Assembly: GCA_920105625.2 (NCBI GenBank)
Contig: OV050031.1
Location: 133,940,014-134,004,013 of the forward strand
Source: Clusia tigrina
Taxonomy: Eukaryota > Arthropoda > Insecta > Diptera > Clusiidae
Direction: 5' to 3'
DNA length: 64,000 nt
The translations under genes and the position numbers were made by a program. Below are positions 42,582-51,783 of the stretch, piece by piece. The notes below the pieces were generated by a model, which saw only the letters and a list, made by a program, of their open reading frames with translations, was not told the origin of the DNA and did no database searches. Numbering within the stretch: the first letter of the stretch is position 1; the number at the start of each line of letters is the position of its first letter.

Positions 42582-44026
42582 CTTTCAATCAAGAATTAGA
42601 CCGAGAACGTCAATATGATCGAGACGCATTGAGCCAAATGGTTTGTGATAATGTTCCATTGTTAAATCCTGAGCAGAAAATCGTGTATGAAACATTGATG
42701 AAGGCGATTGATGACGGAAATGGGGGAATATTTTTTATCGATGCGCCCGGTGGTACTGGGAAAACATTTCACATTTCTTTGCTTTTGGCTTCTATTCGTT
42801 CCAGATCTGAAATTGCTTTGGCAGTCGCTTCTTCAGGAATAGCAGCTACGTTGTTGGAAGGAGGCCGGACAGCACATTCAGCGCTGAAATTTCCGTTGAA
42901 TCTCCAAGTGGTTGAAGAACCCACATGCAACATTAATAGAAATTCCGCTATGGGAAAAGTGTTACAATGTTGTAAAATCATCATTTGGGATGAATGCAGA
43001 ATGGCGCATAAACGAGCATTGGAAGCAGTTCGGACCATGAAGGATTTACGCAATGATTCAAGACGTTTTGGAGGCGCTATGATTTTATTGTCTGGTGATT
43101 TCCGTCAAACGCTACCTGTCATTCCAAAATCAACTGCGGCTGATGCAGTAAACGCTTCCTTGAAGTCATCGTCTTTGTGGCGGTTTGTGAAGAAACTTAA
43201 ATTGAATACGAATATGCGAGTTTCATTACAAAACGATCCCACAGCTGATATGTTCTCCAAACAACTGATAGCCATCGGTAATGGTGAAGTTCCCGTCGAT
43301 GTCACAACCGGTTTGATTTCATTTCCGTCGAATTTATGTAATTTCGTTACATCAAAAGATGAACTAATTGGTAAAGTGTTTCCGGATATTGTTGTAAATT
43401 ATTTGAATCACGATTGGTTAAGTGAACGCGCAATTTTGGCAGCGAAGAACAAGGATGTGAATGAGATTAATTTTAAAATGCAAAATCAGATTGGTGGTCC
43501 AATGCATTCATTCAAATCTGTTGATTGTGTGGTAAATGAAGATGAAGCTACGAATTACCCCAGTGAATTTTTGAATTCTTTGGATTTGCCCGGTGTTCCG
43601 CAACACATTTTACAACTAAAAGTTGGTTCAGTAGTGATTATGCTTCGAAATTTGCAACCTCCTAAATTGTGTAACGGAACGCGTTTGATTGTGAATCAAA
43701 TCATGAACAATATCATTTACGCAACAAATCCCAAAGGCAAGCTTAAAGGAGAACAAGTTATCATTCCGCGTATTCCTTTGATATCGACAGACATGCCTTT
43801 CGAATTCAAACGCATTCAATTCCCGTTTCGTCTAGCGTTTGCCATGACAATTAATAAGGCTCAAGGTCAATCAATGGATGTTTGTGGTCTAAATTTAGAA
43901 AATGAATGTTTTTCACATGGGCAATTGTATGTAGCTTGTTCACGTGTTGGTAAGCCATCTGCTTTGTTTGTGTTGGCACCGGAACAAAAAACAAAAAATA
44001 TTGTGTATCACAAAGTACTCGAATAA
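42290..44026 (+). CDS. Helitron 3 PIF1-type helicase half, open frame
   Basis: 578 aa with no stops. The first ~25 residues come from an out-of-frame reading of the duplicated 211 bp. The genuine Helitron frame begins about residue 28 (NPKDLWDKYKD). Walker A is intact (DAPGGTGKT), followed by the ASSGIAATLLEGGRTAHS motif, Walker B-like IIWDECRMAHKR, a GDFRQTLPV motif, and the C-terminal AFAMTINKAQGQS...HGQLYVACSRVGKPSALFVLAP typical of PIF1/RecD2-like Helitron helicases. In the family it is fused to Rep and unwinds donor DNA during rolling-circle transposition. Here Rep is separated by stops, so it would be a stand-alone helicase if expressed. A host PIF1 is unlikely given the Helitron ends. 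Confidence 0.85.
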   Translation: MRIYVCLLAAICCVLKEYQRQIVQCTSNPKDLWDKYKDNISEDFLHRLRAATGDLHLGMTDDIHNESLIAIEDICLLISGNLLCTLGISAPNRSMHNAFNQELDRERQYDRDALSQMVCDNVPLLNPEQKIVYETLMKAIDDGNGGIFFIDAPGGTGKTFHISLLLASIRSRSEIALAVASSGIAATLLEGGRTAHSALKFPLNLQVVEEPTCNINRNSAMGKVLQCCKIIIWDECRMAHKRALEAVRTMKDLRNDSRRFGGAMILLSGDFRQTLPVIPKSTAADAVNASLKSSSLWRFVKKLKLNTNMRVSLQNDPTADMFSKQLIAIGNGEVPVDVTTGLISFPSNLCNFVTSKDELIGKVFPDIVVNYLNHDWLSERAILAAKNKDVNEINFKMQNQIGGPMHSFKSVDCVVNEDEATNYPSEFLNSLDLPGVPQHILQLKVGSVVIMLRNLQPPKLCNGTRLIVNQIMNNIIYATNPKGKLKGEQVIIPRIPLISTDMPFEFKRIQFPFRLAFAMTINKAQGQSMDVCGLNLENECFSHGQLYVACSRVGKPSALFVLAPEQKTKNIVYHKVLE

Positions 44027-44255
44027 AGAGGAAGGTTTGCTAAGAAAATTTTTTATTTAAGAAAATAATTTATTTAATGTTTAGTTTAATGGAATGTAAA
44101 TTTTTTTTGTTTAGTTTAATAGTACAATGCCGATATATTTAATTCGAAACGTCATCTGCTGGATTATGAAAGTTGAAGTGGCATTGTTAGAATTGCATTG
44201 TCTTGCAATAGTTTCGTTATATTTTTGGGTGGGACGAAGTCCGCCGGGCCACTAG

Positions 44256-44570
44256 TATAAATATATATTATGATACTAAGAAACTAAAAAATATTTCTAT
44301 TGTTTTGTTGGCATTCAGATTTGGTATTTTACAAAATAAATTTTATATTTTCACAATTAATTTAGTAAATTTTCCTGCTGGGAATAAATAGTGGTCAAGT
44401 ACAACGTCCGTCTGCTTTTTTCCGCTGCTTTGCCGTTTGACGTTTAAGTTTCCTTTCTCTGTGTTCTCTGCTTTTGACTACTAACTGTGCTTGTTTTATC
44501 TTCAACTCGGATACTTAAAAATCAATTTGTATGATTGTAATAAAACATGTTTTATTTACCTGCGCTTTGC
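44256..44570. other. Flank of Helitron 3, no genes
   Basis: AT-rich sequence; 44,289-44,395 resembles 35,279-35,395, a degenerate repeat. Nothing else recognised. Confidence 0.5.
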
Positions 44571-44715
44571 ATAATTTTAACAGAAGCTTATTGAGCGGTA
44601 GAAGGATAAGGGCAGAGGGGATCGGTACCAAATCAATAAAGGAGACGTGCAGAGGGACTCCACAAGGAGGGGTTCTATCTCCACTACTCTGGTCGCTCGT
44701 TGTCAACAAAATAGT
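44571..44715 (+). pseudogene. I/LOA-type LINE, stray RT fragment
   Basis: Encodes a short RT stretch with CRGTPQGGVLSPLLWSLVVN. The same motif occurs in the proper place at 51,587-51,650. It directly precedes the endonuclease fragment at 44,717, the wrong order for an intact ORF2, so it comes from a rearrangement or a neighbouring copy. Confidence 0.65.
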
Positions 44716-44716
44716 T

Positions 44717-45423
44717 ATAACAGGGAAATGCCTGTCGACTCTGGGGAAGTTCAAACCTTAACGCAAAAGGTGAGTCAGTTTTAGACTTCATTATAGAGAA
44801 TAAGCTTAGTGTGGTAAATTTAGGCTCAGAGCCGACGTTTATAACACAAAATAGAAGGGAAGTGTTAGATATTACCCTGACCTTCGATAACTTCGCTAAC
44901 AATATAAAAAGATGGAGAGTGTCGAATGAAAATTCCTACTCTGACCATCGCTATATAGAATACGAAGTGAACTTCCCAAGAGCTCCAGTTAAGACCTTTG
45001 GAAATATAAGGAGAACGGACTGGGGGAAGTATAGGAAAACTCTCAGGGCCTCGCTGCCAATAAATCCCCCGTCTGATCCCACAGACCCTGTGGAATTAGA
45101 CGAGCTGATCAATCAGGTAACCACGGCCCTGAATAGTTCACTGACAGCCGGGTGCCCGGTTGTAAAACTGAGAGGTAAGGACAAACCACCTTGGTGGTCA
45201 ATGGATCTAGGCCTTCTCCGGAAGTCGAACAGGCGGCTATTTAACAGGGCTAAAGCTTCGGGTCTGCCCGCGGACTGGGAAGCCTACAAGGCTGAGATAA
45301 AAATATTCAAGAAAGCAATCAGAATTGCGCAGCGACAGTCCTGGCAAAATTATTGTAGGGATGTGGAAGAAACATCGGAAGCAGCTAGACTAAGAAGAAT
45401 CCTAGCGAGGACACCACACAACC
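44717..45423 (+). pseudogene. I/LOA-type LINE ORF2, endonuclease part
   Basis: An open frame holding the latter half of an apurinic-type endonuclease (RLWGSSNLNAKGESVLDF; FITQNRREVLDIT; NSYSDHRYIEYEV with the SDH motif) and the linker before RT (LRKSNRRLFNRAKAS, ARTPHN). The frame continues on the far side of the inserted R1-type LINE, at 50,832. The first part of the endonuclease is missing. Confidence 0.8.
45410..45423 (+). repeat. Target-site duplication of R1-clade LINE (left)
   Basis: GACACCACACAACC, repeated at 50,818-50,831 on the other side of the insertion. Confidence 0.9.
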
Positions 45424-45602
45424 TTTTTTTTCCATATTTGGAACGGAGGTGGAAATCTTCAAAAGACACTGGTAACATTACGGCACCAGTAGTGTGGGAT
45501 TCTTACCTACTAAAACCACCTCCATCGCAGCCTCCCCCCGCGGGACCGCCGCAAGGTAATACTTCTCCGGGGGGGGGGGGTAGTATGGTCAGCGGACCCC
45601 TC

Positions 45603-48558
45603 CTAGCTATTTTCCATTGCTCGTCTTCGCCACTCCTGGTGGCGGAGGTCTTTCATAATAGCGGCGGTGGTGTCACACACCGCAGCCCATTTCTCCGGGC
45701 TCTCGAGCATATGCTGCACTATGTTGTCGGGCACCACGGGCTCTCCACATACTCCTTGTAGTGCCACTCTAGCACTTTCATAACGTGGGCAATAGAAGAA
45801 GACATGTTTGGGATCTTCTATCTCTGTACCTCCACAGTTTGCACAGTAGGGAGATTCCTCCAAGGGGAATCTGTGCAGGTATGCCCGAAAACCTCCGTGG
45901 CCTGTCAGCAATTGTGTGACGTAGAAATTCACCTCACGATGCGACCTGCATACCCATTGCTGAATGTTGGGGATCAGCCTTCTTGTCCAGCGGCCATTTG
46001 TAGAAGTATCCCACTGGGCTTGCCACTCTTGAAGGGTCTTTCGCTTTCAAATTTCCAAGAGCTCCTCTACATTTGTCGCGTGTGTCCCTTTGGCGTGGTA
46101 GAGGTTCATCGCTTCTTTCGCTAGCAGGTTCACGGGAATCATGCCGGCTATTACCAAGGTGGCATCTGTGGATACGGTGCGGTATGCGCAGATCACTCGT
46201 AGTGCACTTCTCCTGTATGCTGCCTCAATGGTGCGGACGTAAGCCTTCACATCCGCGTTTTCGGCCCATATTGGCGCTCCATAGAGAATAATGGATCTGA
46301 CAACCCCGGCGATGAGTCGCCTTTTCCGCTGCCTGGGTCCTCCCACGTTGGGCATTATTCTACATAGGAGAGAACATGTGTTTGCTGCCTTATCTCCCAC
46401 GCGCCGCAGATGTTCTTTGAAAGTAAGCCGCGCGTCTATCCACACTCCTAGGTACTTGAGGTGTGGAATCGTAGTTATGGCACATCTACCAACTCTTATT
46501 TCCACTACCTCCAATACTCTGCGGCTCGAAACCAGGATTGCCTCGGTCTTGTGTTCAGCCAAGCTAAGTCCAACGTTTGCAAGCCATCTTCCGACGGTAG
46601 CCACAGTTCGGTTGGCCTCTGCTACCACTTCCTCCAAGTATTTAGCTGTGATTACCAATGCTATGTCGGCCGCGTATCCGATGATTTTGACACCATCAGG
46701 GACCTGTACGCGGAGGATGCCGTCGTACATAGCATTCCAGAGTAACGGTCCAAGCACCGATCCCTGGGGAACTCCTCCGATAATCTTGTGCGACTCCACA
46801 CCTTTTTCGGACTGGTAGAGCAGGATCCTATCGCTGAAGTAGCTGGCAATCATTCGCCTCAGGTAGATGGGTACCCCAAACTCTGCTAACGCTTTGGCTA
46901 TGCGCTCCCAGCTAGCTGAGTTGAAAGCATTTTTGACATCTAGGGTGACCACAAGGCAATACCTCTTCGTTCCACCCCTCCATCGTTTCCCCTGGATCGC
47001 TGTTTTAGCCGTCTTGACAAGTTCGTTGATGGCGTCCACGGTAGATCTCGCCTTCCGGAAACCATATTGCCGTTTTGAGAGCCCTCCAGATTTTGCAATG
47101 GCCTCATCAATCCTGTCACAGATTATCCGCTCCAGAATTTTTCCCGCCGTATCTAACATGCAGAGTGGGCGGTACGCTGAAGGGTCCTCTGTTGGTTTGT
47201 TGGCTTTCAGCACCAGGACCAATCGTTGCCTCTTCCATCTCTTGGGGAAAATGCCTTCTCTCAGGCAAGCGTCGTACATTTTCCTCAGTGGCTCTGGGTT
47301 CAGTGCAGCTTCGGTCTTGAGCACTCGGTTGGGGATTCCATCTGGGCCGGGTGCTTTCTGGTCTCCAAACTTCCCAACCGCGCGCAACACCTCATCTATA
47401 GTCACACTGGGTATTGATTCCTCCGTTTGCTCCAGAGGGAGCTCGTATGAGCTGTGCCACTATGCGTCTGAGCAACATTGGGCAGGTTGGGGCTGGCTGC
47501 CTATAACAGGGCAATTTTCGCATGACAAGTCTATATGCCATGCCCCATGGGTCGTCCTCAACTTGTGCGCATAATTCAGCGAATCTGGTGCTCTTGCTCT
47601 TCTTAATTACCTTCTTCAGAACATTTCTGGCTTCCTTGAAGGCCTGGTGCTTCTGCAGGGAATCCGGTTTCCGTATGGAACGTTGATACCTTCTCCTCGC
47701 AGCATGGCATGCTTTGCGGATCTCGCCTATTGCATCCGTCCACCAGTAGACAGGTTTATGCCTCCCACCATATGCTCTCCTGGGCATTGCCGCGTCGCAG
47801 GCGTTTTCTACCTTCCTTGCCAGCTGATTCGCCATTTCTTCTGCACTGCCTTCCAGCACCAAACCTTCAAGCATCATTTCTAGGACGTCTTCGTCAAGGC
47901 TGTTTGTCCTCCAGCCTTTCAATGTCGGACCTATCCGCTGCCGATTCCGGGGCTTCTCCAGTTCGCAGATGATAGCTTGGTGGTCGCTGTGGGTGTATAT
48001 GTCACTCACCAGCCATTTTGCACCCCTCACCAGCCTGCTACTTACGAAGGTTAGGTCAATCGCAGAACTGGCACCTCCTCTGGCAAAAGTCATCTCGCCG
48101 GAATTCAAGAGGATCACGTCAAGTGCTGCGAGTGCATCCATGAGGATATGACCCTTTGGCGTAGTTCGGCCGCAGCCCCATTCAGTTGCCCATGCGTTGA
48201 AATCGCCAGCAATTACTACAGGGTTCCTGCCGTGTGCATCTAGAACGAGTCTATCTACCGCCGACTCAAACTCATCCGTAGTTAGGCTTGGTGCCATGTA
48301 GCAACTGTAAACCGTGGTTCCTCCTATGGTTGCCCTGACGTAGTTTTCATCCCTCCTGACGTCCGCGAGTTGAGGTGGTTTGACTCCACACACCCATATT
48401 GCAGCTCGGCAAGTATTGTCCTCGACCCAGACTCCTTGGTGCTTCCGACGATATGGTTCACTGAGCACAGCGGCGTCGATCTTGTGCTCTCTCACCGTCT
48501 GCTCAAGTAGGTCTTGTGCAGCTGCGCAGTGATTGAGGTTAAGCTGGAGTAACTTCAT
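45603..48558 (-). pseudogene. R1-clade LINE ORF2: endonuclease-RT, lightly damaged
   Basis: Start ATG 48,558 (MKLLQLNLNHC). Endonuclease: LSEPY, AGDFNAWATEWG, and HSDHQAIICELE. RT: APGPDGIPNRVL, YRPLCMLDTAGKILE, QYGFRKARSTVDAI, TLDVKNAFNSASW (catalytic Asp), VPQGSVLGPLLWN. The catalytic box reads GYAADIALVI where YADD is expected. C-terminus: RAYLHRFPLEESPYCANCGG with the CCHC-type finger (C-x2-C...H-x4-C), stop at 45,603. Breaks: a frameshift near 47,460 between endonuclease and RT, and TGA at 46,047-46,049. In the family ORF2 nicks target DNA and copies the RNA. Confidence 0.88.
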
Positions 48559-50150
48559 TCCATGCGTTTTGGCTCCTTTACTGCTTGCTTATACGACGGG
48601 AATATTCTGCATCCTGTCGAGTGCTCCGTATCCTTGCGGCCTTTGGTCTTGCAGAGTGCACAGGTTGGGGTTTTGCTACACTCGTTGGCGTTGTGGCCTT
48701 CGGCGCCGCATCTGTAGCACCGATTCCGCCAGTCCTCCTTGCTACTGCACTTTTTGGCAATATGCCCAAACTCCATGCACTTGTAGCAACGTGTGGGTAC
48801 TACCTTTCCCCGCACCCGACTAGAGGTCCATCCGACTCTCAGTTTCCCGGCCAGTAGCGCTGCGGCTGCCAGAGGGGGCAAACTGATGGTTGCTGTTTGC
48901 GTTCCACCGTACGCTTTCCGAAGGGACCTAATCGCGGTCACGGGGAGCTTTTCGAAAGTGCTCAGCTGTTTGCACAGCGCTTCGTGAACTTCCTCTACCG
49001 TAGTGATCTCGTCCAAATCCTTTATTTCCAGCAGAGTCTCCTGGGTGAGTTGTCGCACCTCCACAGTAGTCCCCAGTGTATTTGCTACTGCTTCCCGCAG
49101 AGTGACCGTCTTCGGGTCCGCTGTCGTGGCTAATTCGAGTAGCAGCTCACCTTTCGCGGTTTTCCTTATTTTGTTCACTCTCTCGCCCAATTCCCCAAGC
49201 CGCGGCTCCGTCTTTATCCTCCGCAAGATCTCCGCATAGGTTGTCACTCCCGTTCCCTTGATGACAATTGCATCAGGTCTGGTCGGCTTCGCTTTAGCGA
49301 GTGTCTTCGGCTTTGCCCGGGGGCGAGCACGAACCATCGTCCACTCTGGCTTTTTCACCACTGCGTCGGGTTTACCCACTTCTGGCTTGGTGGTATTTTT
49401 AGCTGCGGCGGCCTTCACCATGGCCGCCCTTGCCGCATCAGCCTTCTGCCTTTTGGGTACCGCTCGGCTCGTCGGGCTGGTTCCCTCGTCTTCTGCGTTT
49501 TCGCGGGGACGCTTCGGCATTGCAACGGAATCCGCGTAGCTCCTTGCCAGTGGCGATACGCTGGCTTGGACCTCCTTGTCCTCCTGCGCTTTGCAGGTTT
49601 GCATATTCTTGTCGGCTCGATGCAGTAGTGGTGGTTGAACGTTGACGATGTCATCGGCATCCCGTTCTTGTGCCACTTCTAGGCACATGTCGCGGGTCTT
49701 CGCCGCCTTTCGTTTAATGTCCGAATGGACATTATGTCGCTCCGCAATGTAGCTGATGAGTGCCTCGACATGCCACTCTAGCACACCCATTTTCCCCTTA
49801 GCATTCACTTCCGGCGGCGGGTAGATTGCCATCTTCCCTAGCATGTCTGACTTACATGCCACCCGCATTTGCATCTCCCCCGGATCCCCCAGGGAGTTTC
49901 TCCGCACCGTCAGTCGCTGGTCTTGCCCACCACTAGGTGGGGTCCGGCGCAGTATGGAGCTCCTATTGAAAGGGTCCTGCTCCCTGCTTCTTTTTGCTCC
50001 CTCGTTATTGTTGTTGTTGTTTTCTTTATTTATTTTGTTCATGCGTATTGGGTCCCCGCTCAGAGTCGTTATCGCTGCCCGTAGTACAGTCGCCTTCATG
50101 ATCCCATGGTTGTCTATGCCGCAGCAAGGAGGCCATGCAAGGGTTGACAC
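48555..50150 (-). CDS. R1-clade LINE ORF1: gag-like RNA-binding protein
   Basis: An uninterrupted frame of up to 531 aa; the downstream ATG of MKATVLRAAITTL is an alternative start. The middle is Lys/Ala-rich and basic. Near residues 455-515 are three zinc-knuckle motifs: CYKCMEFGHIAKKC, CYRCGAEGHNANEC and a CALC...H-x4-C variant. Such ORF1 proteins coat the element RNA. The stop overlaps the ORF2 start by four bases (ATGA), which suggests coupled translation, as reported for other LINEs of this clade. Confidence 0.9.
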   Translation of the reverse strand: MSTLAWPPCCGIDNHGIMKATVLRAAITTLSGDPIRMNKINKENNNNNNEGAKRSREQDPFNRSSILRRTPPSGGQDQRLTVRRNSLGDPGEMQMRVACKSDMLGKMAIYPPPEVNAKGKMGVLEWHVEALISYIAERHNVHSDIKRKAAKTRDMCLEVAQERDADDIVNVQPPLLHRADKNMQTCKAQEDKEVQASVSPLARSYADSVAMPKRPRENAEDEGTSPTSRAVPKRQKADAARAAMVKAAAAKNTTKPEVGKPDAVVKKPEWTMVRARPRAKPKTLAKAKPTRPDAIVIKGTGVTTYAEILRRIKTEPRLGELGERVNKIRKTAKGELLLELATTADPKTVTLREAVANTLGTTVEVRQLTQETLLEIKDLDEITTVEEVHEALCKQLSTFEKLPVTAIRSLRKAYGGTQTATISLPPLAAAALLAGKLRVGWTSSRVRGKVVPTRCYKCMEFGHIAKKCSSKEDWRNRCYRCGAEGHNANECSKTPTCALCKTKGRKDTEHSTGCRIFPSYKQAVKEPKRME

Positions 50151-50817
50151 AAGTCCTCATGGGAGCTTGCATACAGAGCCAGATCAGCGTTAGTCGGGAA
50201 TGTTACATCCGAGCCTGTACCGCCAACTTAATGGGGTCGGACATCGAGCGTTCTCCGAGACCTGCCAAGGTTTTAACGGGACGGAGGCAATTGTGGCATT
50301 AAGCTGCCAGCCATTTCGATAAGATTTCACTCTTATGTACTAAAGTGACAGCATGCCACAATCGCCAGCCCATATCCATAATTCCCAAAAAATGTCCGGT
50401 ATCACAAACTTAAGGCCTTACCGGTCTCGACCTTAGTAGCGCTAAGCGCTTGTCGCACAGCTGCCCCAGGCATGTGGCAGCTGACCAAGGTGTTGGTTAT
50501 CTGAATTCACTCTTGGATTTTTATGGTCCAACGATGATCCCACGAAGTCCCTCGGTGGTGAAACGATGTTCCGCGTCCGTCCCTCGATGGTCCATCGTTG
50601 TCCATCGGTGCCCCTTCAGCCGCCCCTCCGGGGTCATCGCTGAAAGAGTCGTTGCTCACTTCGGCTAGCAGCCAGCGGTTGCTGGTATACCATTGCCCGG
50701 GGCCGCCACGAGGAGGCAGTGAGTTTTCTTGGAAGAGTTCTCTGTAAGGATCGCCCTGGCCTCTCCCTGGCGAGTGGCTAGCAGAGTCTTTACCTAAAGA
50801 TTATCAACCCTGACGCC
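50151..50817 (-). promoter_or_regulatory. R1-clade LINE 5' untranslated region
   Basis: About 670 GC-richer bases upstream of ORF1, with no long frame on the element strand. R1-clade elements carry an internal promoter here; I cannot point to a specific motif. Confidence 0.5.
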
Positions 50818-50831
50818 GACACCACACAACC
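50818..50831 (+). repeat. Target-site duplication of R1-clade LINE (right)
   Basis: Second copy of GACACCACACAACC. Confidence 0.9.
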
Positions 50832-51783
50832 TGGGCTACCTTAAAGGACCGGGTGATGTGTGGAGTGAATCGAGCGAGGAATCTTTCGCTCTTCTCTTAG
50901 ATACGCATTTTCCAGGCAGTAGCACAGTGGAGGGTGATAACCCGACACCTAGGGGCAGGCAGTCTGAGATAGGGAATGCGATAGTTATAGTCGAGAAAGT
51001 TCAGTGGGCCATTAACACCTTTGGTCCATATAAATCTCCGGGTCCGGATGGAATCTATCCAGCTGAACTGCAACAATCACGGGACATAATTACGCCCTGG
51101 GTTGTGACTGCAATTAGAAGCTGTCTTATTATGGGCTATATTACGCTGAGAAGGAGAGAAACGAAGGTTTCCTTCATACCCAAGGCAGGCAGGTCCTCTC
51201 ATGTAAATCCTAAAGACTTTAGACCAATCAGTCTCACGTCTTTCCTCCTAAAAACACTGGAGAGAGTGATGGATGCACACTTACGGGAAGCTATACCAAC
51301 TGGTAGAATCTCCTCGGCACAACATGCATACACGAAGGGCAAATCGACAGAGACGGCGTTACACGTACTTATGGGTATAGTGGAAAAAGCCATCCAGCAG
51401 AAGGATTTCGCACTACCGGCGTTCATTGACATAGAAGGCGCTTTCAACAACATAAATTCGAACAGCATTACGGGAGCTTTAGAAGCTCTGGGCGTCGATC
51501 CTAATATGGTAACGATGCTAGAAATGATACTCGTCAGTAGAAAGGTAACTGCCAGCTTAGGTTCCCACACCTTAAGCAGACAGGTCTGCAGAGGCACTCC
51601 TCAGGGAGGAGTCCTCTCCCCCCTGCTCTGTAATTTGGCGGTAAATTCATTACTGCTAGCCCTAGAGAGGGAGGGTTGCCATGTCGTCGCCTACGCTGAT
51701 GACTTGGCAATTGTGATCAGAGGGAAATATCCAAACACTCTTATGGATATTTTGCGCTCTAGCATGGCCACGTTTACTGGTTG
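50832..51783 (+). pseudogene. I/LOA-type LINE ORF2, reverse transcriptase part
   Basis: Continues from 45,423. RT motifs in order: YKSPGPDGIYPAEL, FIPKAGRSSHVNPKDFRPISLTSF, SSAQHAYTKGKSTETALH, AFIDIEGAFNNI (catalytic Asp), RGTPQGGVLSPLLCNLAVN, and VVAYADDLAIVIRG (YADD intact). The frame is open until about 51,783, where the sequence changes to Helitron. The thumb, RNase H and C-terminal finger are missing. A related C-terminal piece sits at 38,106-38,602 but belongs to a separate insertion. Confidence 0.85.

Larger units (their letters stand above)
38012..44255 (+). mobile_element. Helitron 3 (second family), with nested LINE
   Basis: The 5' end TCTATATATAGATATAAAAG at 38,012 follows a host A. 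The 3' end has a short hairpin (GGAC-GAA-GTCC at about 44,232-44,241) and closes with CTAG at 44,252-44,255 before T. Length is 6.24 kb including a 674-bp LINE insertion in its 5' region. The proteins are clearly related to those of Helitrons 1 and 2 but diverged, so this is a separate family. A long open helicase frame remains, but the Rep half is damaged. Confidence 0.9.
45424..50817 (-). mobile_element. R1-clade LINE, nearly full length
   Basis: 5.39 kb on the minus strand, inserted into the I/LOA-type LINE with a 14-bp target duplication (GACACCACACAACC). The left edge is a T8 run (poly(A) on the element's strand). The 3' untranslated region contains a G-run at about 45,571. It has two ORFs that overlap at an ATGA stop-start, and a 5' untranslated region of about 670 bases. 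Only two or three disabling changes are visible, so the insertion is fairly young. Confidence 0.9.

Noticed and set aside
42290..44026. Host PIF1 helicase gene
   Set aside because: Flanked by Helitron Rep sequence and Helitron termini, with related copies at three other sites in the window.
45571..45581. G10 run as a quadruplex or regulatory site
   Set aside because: A single homopolymer in a LINE 3' untranslated region; length may be a sequencing or assembly error.
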